This document shows, in pieces, positions 24,580 through 35,700 of a stretch of DNA of 64,000 nucleotides. Source of the stretch: Formicarius rufipectus (taxonomy: Eukaryota > Chordata > Aves > Passeriformes > Formicariidae); contig VXAU01003743.1 of assembly GCA_013399695.1 (NCBI GenBank), forward strand, positions 422,869 to 486,868, in the 5' to 3' direction. The notes under the pieces are model-generated. The model had not been told where the DNA came from, did no database searches, and saw only the letters and a list, made by a program, of their open reading frames with translations. Within the stretch, counting starts at the first letter, position 1. Each line of letters starts with the position of its first letter. The translations under genes were made by a program, and so were the position numbers.

Positions 24580-25865
24580 ATGGACGAGATGGACCAGTCG
24601 CCCCTGGTCTCCTCCTCCTCCCCCTCCGGGCCAGCCCGGCCGCAACAGCCACAGTTTAACTACCAGTTCGTGCTCGACGACGAGAAGGAGGAGGAAGAAG
24701 AGGAGGANNNNNNNNNNNNNNNNNNNNNNNNNNNNNNNNNNNNNNNNNNNNNNNNNNNNNNNNNNNNNNNNNNNNNNNNNNNNNNNNNNNNNNNNNNNNN
24801 NNNNNNNNNNNNNNNNNNNNNNNNNNNNNNNNNNNNNNNNNNNNNNNNNNNNNNNNNNNNNNNNNNNNNNNNNNNNNNNNNNNNNNNNNNNNNNNNNNNN
24901 NNNNNNNNNNNNNNNNNNNNNNNNNNNNNNNNNNNNNNNNNNNNNNNNNNNNNNNNNNNNNNNNNNNNNNNNNNNNNNNNNNNNNNNNNNNNNNNNNNNN
25001 NNNNNNNNNNNNNNNNNNNNNNNNNNNNNNNNNNNNNNNNNNNNNNNNNNNNNNNNNNNNNNNNNNNNNNNNNNNNNNNNNNNNNNNNNNNNNNNNNNNN
25101 NNNNNNNNNNNNNNNNNNNNNNNNNNNNNNNNNNNNNNNNNNNNNNNNNNNNNNNNNNNNNNNNNNNNNNNNNNNNNNNNNNNNNNNNNNNNNNNNNNNN
25201 NNNNNNNNNNNNNNNNNNNNNNNNNNNNNNNNNNNNNNNNNNNNNNNNNNNNNNNNNNNNNNNNNNNNNNNNNNNNNNNNNNNNNNNNNNNNNNNNNNNN
25301 NNNNNNNNNNNNNNNNNNNNNNNNNNNNNNNNNNNNNNNNNNNNNNNNNNNNNNNNNNNNNNNNNNNNNNNNNNNNNNNNNNNNNNNNNNNNNNNNNNNN
25401 NNNNNNNNNNNNNNNNNNNNNNNNNNNNNNNNNNNNNNNNNNNNNNNNNNNNNNNNNNNNNNNNNNNNNNNNNNNNNNNNNNNNNNNNNNNNNNNNNNNN
25501 NNNNNNNNNNNNNNNNNNNNNNNNNNNNNNNNNNNNNNNNNNNNNNNNNNNNNNNNNNNNNNNNNNNNNNNNNNNNNNNNNNNNNNNNNNNNNNNNNNNN
25601 NNNNNNNNNNNNNNNNNNNNNNNNNNNNNNNNNNNNNNNNNNNNNNNNNNNNNNNNNNNNNNGCCGCCCCGCCCCGCTGCTCCGGAGCCGCCGCAGCCCG
25701 ACTGGAACCCCCGGGGAGCCGTGTCCTCCTCCTCCTCCTCCGCAACCACGCCGTCCCCCGCGCAGGAACAGCCCCCGGCCCCCGCCCGGCCCGTGCAGCC
25801 CCAGCCGCCCAAGCCCGAGCCCGCCGTCGCCCCCCGCAGCAGAGGGTCCTCGTCTGGCTCGGCTG
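24580..25865 (+). CDS. RTN4: RTN4 exon 1 (N-terminus of isoforms A, B, B2), interrupted by gap
   Basis: The start codon in the context caccATGG opens a frame beginning MDEMDQSPLVSSSS, which matches the conserved reticulon-4 N-terminus (DQSPLVSSS), then a YQFV motif and an acidic run of glutamates just before the gap. Only 42 codons plus two bases are readable before the Ns. After the gap, 203 bases encode a proline/alanine-rich stretch with PQPDWNP (compare PSWDP in mammals) and end RSRGSSSGSA. The donor is gctg|gtgagt, leaving one base for the next codon. This part is a disordered cytosolic region. The frame before and after the gap does not agree if the gap is exactly 955 bases, so the annotated exon length is not reliable. 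Confidence 0.93.
24708..25662. other. Assembly gap (955 N) inside RTN4 exon 1
   Basis: The gap starts inside a GAG/GAA repeat coding for acidic residues and ends in CG-rich proline codons. Both are typical of avian GC-rich first exons that short reads fail to cover. Joining the two flanking reading frames requires a length divisible by three, and 955 is not. Comparison with mammalian exon 1 (about 185 codons in all) suggests roughly 200 bases are really missing, so the N run is probably a size estimate and too long. Confidence 0.9.
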
Positions 25866-26700
25866 GTGAGTGCCCCTCCGCCCCGGGGCCGGGGAGGGCG
25901 GCGGCCGGGCTGGGGAGCCTCCGCCCGAGCCGCTCCGCTTCTCGAGCCCCGCTGCCCCGCCGGGAGGTTCCCTTTGTCTGCCGACCCTCGGCCGCCTCCT
26001 GCGGCACCGCTCCCTCCCCTCCGCCGCGCTCGGGCGCGGCCCCACTCCCCGCGGCAGCTCATGCGGGAAAAAGAGCTCCCCCTTCCCTTTCTTTCTTTCT
26101 TTAATTTTTTTTTAATTTTAATTTCTTCTGTTTCCCTCCTCCTCCCCTCTGTGTTATGCTAATGGCGGAAGGGGGAAGCGCCGCCCCGGCCGCCGCCTCG
26201 CACATGGGCCGCCCGGGGGCGAGACCGCCGCCGCCACCGCCGCCTGGCAACGGAACGGCCGAGCACGGGGGCATCGGCCCAGCCCCGAGGGCGCCGTTCG
26301 CGGGGGCCGCGCCGCTCCGGCCGGCTGTCCCTCGCCACATTGTCCCGGCCACGGTTCCCCCCGGCCGGCCCAGCACTGCGGGCTTGGGCGTGGGAGCGCG
26401 GGGGAGGAGGGGAGCACAGATACTTGTGATCTTACTCATGGTGAGCGCGGCGCCTGCCCCTCCGCCTGCCCGGCACGGCCCCGCGGCCGCAGCCCGCGTG
26501 GGGACGCCGCTGCCCGGCCGCGGACTGAACCCCACAGAGCGAACTCGTCAACTAGGGAGGAATGTGTGGCAGCACAAAAGGCGCCCGGGTTGCTCGCCGG
26601 GGTAGGTGTGGCAGCCCTGGAGAAGAATGTCAACCCCGCGTCCTGGATGGCCGCGGCTGTCACCTGGGGCTTCTCCAAGGCGTCGCCCCGTAGTGTGGGG
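25866..26700 (+). other. CpG-rich start of intron 1
   Basis: The CpG island continues about 800 bases into intron 1. It contains a CTTT repeat and T-rich stretch (about 26085-26125), then a block dense in CpG up to about 26,700. Open frames on both strands here are by-products of high GC. A donor-like catg|gtgagc occurs near 26440, but a first exon ending there would not join exon 2 in the right phase, so I do not call an exon. Confidence 0.6.
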
Positions 26701-29700
26701 TACGGGGGAGTTCGGAGCTATGTAGCGAGGAGGGGGGAGTGGGGAGGGTGCCGCCCTCTAACAATTTCTGGTGCTGCTGGAATGCCAGAGCCCTTCTGGC
26801 AAGGTCTAATCCAGGAGCTGACCCGCATGACTAATGCCTTGCATGCGGATTGCGAGTGTGCTTTGGCTCTGCTTCTGCTTGATTCAACGTGCAAGAGCTG
26901 ACTCGAGGCCATTAAAACAGTGAATGTGGACAAATCGAAGTGCCTCGTGATCACAATGGGGTGTGCTTGCCTTCATCGCTATTGTGGCATTGGTATGTTG
27001 TAAAAATGCAGGATTTCAATAGTAACTCAATATCATAGTATGAGGGCGCATGATACTCAAGATCTAATCAAGAAATGCATCTGGAACAATAATAAAAAAA
27101 GGCCTGTCAAACCTGAGTCTAGTTTTGTCAGGGGGAGTTTCACAACTCATTTGATTTGCCTATGTGACAGGACTCGTGGTGAGTTGTGCTGTTGTCCTTC
27201 ATGAAGCCTGGGGTTTTTGTTCCTCTGGAAGCTCTCTGTGTAGCAATATGGTGAGGAGATTATTTTGTTCTTTCGTTTCCACCATTTGGAGGACAGATGA
27301 TGACAAAAGCTTGCACCAGACTGAAGAGGAGGGATCCTGTCTGATGAGTGAACAGAATTTTTCTAGGCGTGTTCTTTGAGTGGAGCTCTGGATGCTTTAA
27401 ACAGAACTGAATGAAAGGAATAAGATCAACCAGATCATGTTGCTTTGCAAAGTAGGGAGAAAAGTGTGTTTTCTGAAGGTGATTTGTTTTTCTGCTCTCT
27501 GGCCCCTCATGGATAAGGCAGAAAGAGCACAGTAATTCTGGAAATAGCTCTTGGTTACAGTAGAGGAGACCTAACTGTGAGAACTGCGTGGTGGAGCTGA
27601 GAAGTGGTATCAAAGAGTTACTTTAATTTGTCAGTGATGATTAATTTAGGCTCTGAAGTGAGGACTGGCATCTGGGGGAGGCCTGGTTTCCAAAGACAAG
27701 GTGTTGTAACACAATGCTGATCTAATGATGAGTTGAAATATTAGAGGCTGTGTACCTGAAACTCCTAGATGAGAGCAAGTTGTGTTGATAAAAGCATTGG
27801 CTGGTTATCTCATGAACACTTTAGCCCTCTCAGATGCAGGAGCATCCATTTAAACATCAATAATGTGTTAGTTTTGCATTTAGCTGTTGGTGTTAAAACT
27901 GTCTGGGACAAAATATTTAGCTTGGCTTCAGGTGAGTTCCCTTTGAGTCATGTTGGGAGACTGGCAAAATGAGTTTTCTGCCTGCAACTGGTGGCAGGGT
28001 GACCATGGCAGGAACAGCCACGTGGCTGGGGTGGTTCCCCCACTGCAGAGTTATGGTTTCATTTACTTGGAGCTTCCAGAAGAGTAGGGCTTCTTTGATC
28101 TGCAACAATTGGCCGTGCTGCTGCTTTTTGTCAGTGTAACAATAGCAAAAACGTATTGCCTACTTGATGGCCCATTAAAATGAATTTTATATATACATGG
28201 GCGTGTTTTTAAAAAGAAACCCTTTGTAACTGCTATTCGTTGCACACTTAGGAGTATTCAGTGTCATTGTTATAGGAGACTGGGACATAATTCTATGTGA
28301 TACCTTGGCAGGGGAACAGCAGCCTGCCTTCTGAAGGGCTAATATAAATATTTGCAGGAGAGGTAAACAAGCCAGGAGCACTGCAGTCAGGCTGGAGCTC
28401 TCCTGGGTGCTTCTGGGGTTTTGGTTCTTGCTGTTTTGTGGGTACCAAAACCTACAGCCCTTCTAGAGAGATTCATGGCTAGACTTTGCAAACAGAGATT
28501 TGAGAGGGTTTTACCCATGCTTGCTGCAAGCGCCTAGAGAGATTACTACTTAAATATTTTGATCACTTGAATTTACAGATGGTGCAAAGAAAAGTCAATT
28601 TGAGGTAGTTGTGCATAGTCAAAGCAATGCCCTTCCCCGCCCCCCCCCTTTTTTTTTTATTGATTGCTTCCCAAAGTAAGAATAACCAGTGTACTATGAT
28701 AAGTAGATACCACTTTCCTCCTTCAAGCCCGAGATCCTGCAGCACTAGATCCTGCTTTTAAAGGGAGGTCATACATCACTTTGCTGGAAGAGACTGTGGT
28801 GTGTTGAAGTTAAACTGCACTTAGCAGAAGCTGTATACAAAAGCCACCAGCCTGGCCCTAGGCCAGCATGCAGAGAGAAGAAAGATGTTGCCTTGTGTCT
28901 CGCTCGCCTGCACTGACCTCGGTTAAAGAAACATGCAAATGTTGTGAAGGGCCGCTTGATTAATTAGTCTTGGGTTTCCATTTGGTTCGGTAGGACTCCT
29001 CCCTGAATCCCTCCATGCTGAGAGGAGGGCACTCGGGCAGTGCCAGGCCGAGGTCAGCACGGATGGCTGGAGCTGGGCTGTGCCCTGGCCGAGCCCCGCG
29101 GCAGGAGGGGCGGGCTGAGCGCTGAGATCTGGACCTGCTGCCGCTCCCCCGCCCCTCCCCCGAGAGGGAACCTGTGCCCTGCACATCCTGCCACTCGCGT
29201 TTGGTACAGATTGGAGCACGGCTGCTCCTCAGGGTTTTTCGGGTGTGCTGCTGGGTGTGCACGGACTCCTGCAGAGGAGGGGGGTGGATTTTAAGGACAT
29301 GATGCAGCGTGACTTGGGAAAAAAGCATGGCTGTCCTTGAATACCACCAGTGGTGACTTTGATGTGCACCTTCATTGATTCAGATACCTTCCCACTCATC
29401 TTCAGTGTTTCTCTGAGGTGCAAGACTCTTTCTCTTCCCAAATATAGTCAGTAAAGCTCTAAAGGAGGTGGTCATAAGATGGATTATCTAAGATAGAATG
29501 TGATTTTTTTTTTTTTAAATTTTATTAGGAGGAGGAGAGTAATCAGCAGTTTCACTGGTATAGTAAAGCTGGTATCTTCTTTTTCGTATTTTGTGTTCCC
29601 ATCTAGGCGAGTTTAACTAGGGATGAAATTCTTGGTTCAGTTTTATTCATTGTCATGTGGAGTGTCTTGCACTGGGCCTGTTTCTGTAACTGAGCTGATG

Positions 29701-32700
29701 TAAGAGTTTCAGAAGCGAAACAACTCTTTTTTCTGTTAACCAGACGTGCATGCAAGGACAGTCCTGCCAAGTTTATGGTAGGTTTGCTTCGTGTGTGTAG
29801 CCCTTGACTTGCTCTCCAGGATGAAACCACACAGCTTCCACCTACCCTATAATGATGGGGCCCTCAGGGAAGTTTGGAATTGCACGGGGAGTTTTCCCCT
29901 TGGAGATGAAATCCTACAAACCACAAGTTAGGAGAGAGTGAAGAACCATTGTTTGCCCTTTCCCCCCTTCTTCCCTGTCTGTAGTTAAGGAAGTTTGAAG
30001 CATGGCTATGGAGTGACCCCATGGTGAAGTCCCCCTTGTATTCCCACTGGTGGCTCTGGAAGGTCTCCTTTATGTCTCAGATAAGCACAGACAGCAGCCC
30101 CTGGGGAAGCCAAGGAGAGCATTGAGGCTTCCCACTCAGTGGTTTGCTCCTGACTGGTGGTACAAAGTTCTGGGAAAGTGCATGTTGTTTTTGCTTTTCC
30201 TTCCTGTTCCTCCAGGAGCTTGGGGGTTTTGGGAAGCACTCAGCTGGGGAGCCTGGCTCTAGCAGGAGGTGTCTAGGCATCACTCTGAACCCTGGAGAGC
30301 AGTGTTGCCATGCTGTTAGAGTCTGGGGGGTGGTTTGTGCTGACCAACCACTTCTGAAGGAGTGCAGAGGCTTTCTCTGCCTGTTTCCATGTCCATTTTG
30401 CCACACCCAGCTCCTTGACAGCTCTCATGGCTCTTTGTGTGCTGAGAAGGAACAAAGGGTGGTTAGCCTTAAACAGGAGGCATGTCTAGGTGTGCTGGAG
30501 TTGTTTCTTTATTTTCTGTTAATATTTTGAAAGATACTTTTTTATTTTTTTTTTGTGCTGGCAGGTTTCTATAGTAACTGTGAAACTCAGATACAAAACC
30601 TAACAATGCAGAGTTCAATCTGAAAATGTCCTTCGGGTTCCAGATAGTTTGGAAGAAAAGGAATATTGCTTGGTCTTTTGTTGGCTAGAAAATGTAAAGC
30701 AACATATAGGTCACAAATAGATTGTCTGGAGAGATTCAGAAATGCTTATGCATGAAGTAGAAGGAAAATTGTGTAAATATCAATCTGCATTAGAAATGAA
30801 AGGAAAAAAAAAAGAAGCTATTATTGCCAAGTAAAAATAATAAAATGTGAGGCCTCAGTGGAACATGAAATGTTTCCATGCAAGCTTTTTTTTTAAAATT
30901 TTTTTTCTTGGTTTATGATCTAAAATAGAAACTACTCCTGTTATGCTTTGGAAATACTGCAGAATGAGTTCTACTTATTCTCGAGTCTCACTTTTGAGGG
31001 AGCACAGGACAAGCAGCACTGAGATCCCTGGGCTCCAGCTGAATGGCACACATTTGGTGGAGAGCTTTTTTAATTGGGCTTTCCACCAGCAAGAACTGCT
31101 ACAATAGCAGTGAAGTAATGGGCTTATTAATATTCACAAAGTCTGAGACAATAAAGTTATCTCAGTGTTTTTATCTTTCAAATGGAACTAATCAATCTGC
31201 TGCCAACTGGAACTGTCAAAATAGGCCGATTTTAAACTAGATTAGATTTTAAGGTTTTAAATTGCTACTTTCCCCCTTGGCTTCAGATGTGTTTGTCTCA
31301 GTTTGCTTTCTGTGGGACAGTTTTCTTTCCCCCACTCATGCAGAAGTGTTGGGAGTACCAGTTTGACCCTGCCTAGTGCTGCTGGGATCCTCCTCTGTGT
31401 CTGAGGAAATGCTGTCAGCTTCTACTTGCAGCTTTTTAATGAACAGGGCAATCATGTCATCAACTTCATCAGTGAGGAAGAATATGGTAATTAAGATGTC
31501 TTTAGTAAGACACAAGACTGAGATAAATATAAACTTTTCTGTTGCCAGATAAAAACATTGTCAGTCTGTCAAAATCCTCTTGCTTTTCCACTGTACCCCT
31601 GGTTTGTGACAGTTTTCTTGAACTCTGCTGTCCCCTCTTTTCTGACAGGAGCTAAAACTGCTCAGTGCCTGTGCTCTGAGTGTGAGAAGGAATCCAGTGC
31701 CAAGGGAAGCAGATGCAAGAGCAGGTTGTGACTGCAGAACGGAGAGGAATGAGCGAGTAGAAAAGTGGCAGTGGCAGAGAGGTGGCTTTTTTAGTGGCCT
31801 TCAGCCAGAATTTAGAGAGTTAAACCCAAGCCGAGATGAGAATGGTGGATGAGAAAATCAGCTTTTCCCTGTGTGTGTGTTGTCTTAAATGACACAAAAG
31901 TGGATTTGCAAAACCTGTATTGATCAAAATGCATTGCAGTGCTGGTAGGACAAGGACATCAGGACACTGACTCTTCACACTGCTTTATCTCCTTCATTAA
32001 AAGATATTCTGCAGGTACTAATGGCTGTAATGAATCCATGTCTTTCTCCTTATTTGAGAAGACTTCTTATGCACCCGTTTGTTTTTATTTTCCAGACTGT
32101 GAGCTCTTGTGTCAGAGGCTTGTCACACAAGGTAATGTGTTGGGAAGAGATGCCAAAAGAAATCAGTAGCATCTCTTCACCATTCTTCAAAGATTAATTT
32201 AGCTAATAAACACATTCTTCTGCAATGATAAGGTTGCTAATCTAAATACTGCATAATTTGTTTAATTGTGGGGAAAGCAGGGAAAATTCCATCTGTGCAA
32301 ATCAGTGAAAGGGAATCTTATGATTGGTATAATCTCTAAAATTAAATTGGATCATGTCTGCATAATGATAGGATTTGCATGGCTCTTTAGACCTCCTGCT
32401 TTTGAATTAGTTCTGATGTAATTATTATATTTTTCTGCTTGGTGGCACTGCCAGAGCCCAAATTGCTGTTTGTTACTTCAATGTATGGTAAAGAGTCTGA
32501 GCCTTAAGAGTTATTTAGTTTTTAGAGGAGTTATCTAGTATATTTTTGGTTACAAATATTGCCACAGACTGAACACTTGGCTGCAAAGCTGGGTTTGGCT
32601 GGACACATGTGTTGGCAGTTGGCTAGATTGTTTCTTTCTGCTTCTTTTTGATCAAATTGATTGAAACAGTAGAAAATGCTGAATCTGGGAATGTTCATAG

Positions 32701-35700
32701 CTGGGAGAGCTCGACATGAATTTTAAGCTTTGCTATGGACTATATCTGAATTAGATTTTCAAAGTAGTTATGATTGTGGAGTGAGTGTTTCAGGCTGTGA
32801 GCAGTTGGAGTTAATTGTGGCCACCTGATGTTAATAAGAGAGGCATTGCCACCACCTGATGGCAATTTGGGTAATGAAGCAGCGTTTGTGATTGGCCAGG
32901 GGATACCCCTGGAGAAGGCCCAGGTGGCCCCCTGAGGGCACGTGGGGTGTGCCCCTCGCTCCTCCCTGGCCTCAGATTCTGCTCAGAAGCTAAAAAGGTT
33001 TCTCCTGGTTCCTCAGAGGATGTAACTCTCCTCCTGGTGAGCCCCTGTGGACTGCTGGAATGGGATAGGTATGTGCATCCTGCTCTGGGAATTTCTCTGC
33101 TGTGCTTGGTGGGAGAATAGCGCAAGTTTCTTTGGAGCTGACCTCTGGGGCTTTTTCCTCTGTTTGTGTGGTTTTAATAACAAAACATGCCAGGTAAAGT
33201 GCTGTCCCTGCTTGGAGGAGGTGCAGGGACACTCCCAAGGGTGAGGGGCTTTAGTAGGAAGTGGCCTTGTAGAACCATCCTCTGGAATGCTGTTTGGATC
33301 CTGGCCATGGTGTCACTGAGGTGAGACTGCAGGTTGTGTCTCAGGTGTTTAATGGCCTTCTAAAAAGCCCCTTGAGTGGGAGCTTGCTTTGGCAGTCTGG
33401 GAATTGTACTGGAGGGTGTTGTGATGGAGCAGAATGAACTTCTCTTGCTTGGGTTGGCACTTGGGGGTTGCAGGGGAGTGGTGCTGCCTTTCTTCTCAAA
33501 GACTGGTTGATCAGAAGGAGAAGAAATGGCACATCCTTCCCTCTGCCACTGCTTCCAGGCTCTGTATTGCTGGCAGTTCACCTCAAGGGGAGGTTTTCTC
33601 AGAGAGGAAAAGCTGCAAATTGGACCAGGAAAAAATGATATTGAAAATAAAACCCATCTTGCCTAAACCAGTCTGGTTATAGAGTCTACTTAACAACAGG
33701 AAAGCACATCTTGCTGGAGCCCTGTGCCTGCAGAAACATTATTCAAAATGCTGGTTTGGAACTTTATTGTTCCAAAGAACATGAACTGAGAAGTCTCCTG
33801 TGCTGTCCAGGTGATTCCACTTGCAGTAATTTCCAGGAGGGCCTGTAATGACCTACAGCTGCTCTTGTTACTAATCAAAGTGTTGGATCCTTTGGTGATC
33901 CCAGCTGTGATGCCCTCAAGGTGTTACCAATGGAACTCCTTTTCCCCCTTCAGCAGAATCTCCATCTTCTGCTGCACCTGGTGCACTCTGCTCCAGGATT
34001 TCCAAGTATTTTAGAGTTTCCTACACTGGAAGTGTCTCTGTATAAACTGATAACTATAACTAAAAAGAGCCAAATGAGAGAAGCTAATTATTTTCTGTGG
34101 CTCTGTAGCCTGATCTAATGATGTGAGCAGATGCTATTAATAGTTAATGTTCTTAATCTTGAATGGCTTAAATATTTGGTGAAATCCCCCATTTAGAACA
34201 ATGGCATCATAACAGGAGATGATTTAAATGGAGTTTGTGTAGGCAGCTGCTTTACTCAGGAAATTCTTGTGAAGTTGTGTGCCCTTGTTCTGTACTGCAG
34301 TCAGAAATTAGGCATCCCAGAACTTGAAATAATTAAATTTAACTTCTAAATGGCCACGAGTGTAACAAACAGCCCGAGATTAGAAATGCTGACACAGGAA
34401 CAACTTGGTGCTTTGAGGAGAGAAACAGTTTCTCTTTCATATCTGCCCAGAGGGGTTGCTGCAAATGGAACTTTACACAATGTGTGAGTCATGTCATGGA
34501 TGCCATTCCTTGGAATATTAATTTTCCCCTGTTTTCTTTCGTTGTTAAATATTTACGTTAGCGGGAGAGGCCTTTCACAACCGGTGTCCCACTGTGGTTG
34601 GTCTGTAAGATAAAGCAGTGCCTGTCTTGTCAGGGAACTTGCTCATTGCTTGAACATGCAAAGGTGGATTCTCAAAGACTCCATTCTTGCCAGTTTTGTT
34701 TTACATTCTCCAGCAAACTAATCCAGGAAATGGGTTTTATGCTCTGGAGGCTGAAACTGCCATCCAGCAGCCTCATCCTGCCGAAGCTCCCCTGGCCATC
34801 CATCAGGTGAGGTTTGATGGGTGTTTTGTGCTCGAGTGCATCCATAAAGTGAAGGAGAGCGGCAGAACCAGAAACCACATGAGCACAGTGCTGCTGTGGG
34901 GGTGTGAAGGGGCACAGGTGGGAGCACATGAAAGGGAACATCACTTGCACAAATGCAGTGAGGAGGGATGGAAATCCCCAGCTGAGTTCTGATTTTCTGA
35001 GTGAAGTTCTTATTTCTGGACTGAAGTCCCGCTTTCCTTTGGCAAGTGTGTTTTGTGGGAAGGAAAGAAAAAAGGCTATTTTCTCACACATTGCTTTTCT
35101 TGGAATTGTCAGTTTACTACTTCTTGATGTTAACCATACTCTTCTTTCTCTTTGGAAATCTTTGCAGTGAAATTTCACTTTGCTTGTTGTCTGCGAGATC
35201 TCCTTCCATTTATTCCTCTACTTTTTATCTGAAACTCTGATATTTAAATGTAATGTTTTATGTTGGTAATATCAGCATCTTAATGCTAGTGGGCATTCAG
35301 CAAGAACTAAAACTAGAGTTTAAAATTACACTTTTGTCTTGCTGGTGTCAGGGGTTTTTATTTTTTGAACAAAAGGGAAATTTGATTCTTGTTGGGGGAC
35401 CTTATGTTTTAGCTGAAACAAAAATACCGAGTTTTAAAGTAAAGGGGTTCATGCCAATGAAAGAAGTTACAGGGTATTTGTAGGAATATTTAATTTGCAC
35501 AGTGTTTCTGGTTAAAAATAGGAATGGAGTCAGACAGGTTGAGTCCCTCAAGTTCTCCAAAGGCCATCGATTGGTGTGCTCAGTAACTAATATCAAGTGA
35601 TACCACTTATAAATATAAGAGGTCAGCCTTTCTCTTAACTGCAGTGCTGAAAGGACATGACCAACCTGCATCATTATGGATTTTTGGCAGACAAAATTGG

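Noticed and set aside
23941..26062. Long open frames on both strands spanning the N gap (450-690 codons)
   Set aside because: They are open only because N cannot encode a stop, plus low stop frequency in GC-rich flanks. Only the RTN4 frame from 24580, and the shifted frame after the gap, match known protein.
26156..26605. 149-codon open frame in the CpG-rich start of intron 1
   Set aside because: GC-driven Ala/Gly/Pro/Arg composition, no family resemblance, and a matching antisense frame; typical of CpG islands.
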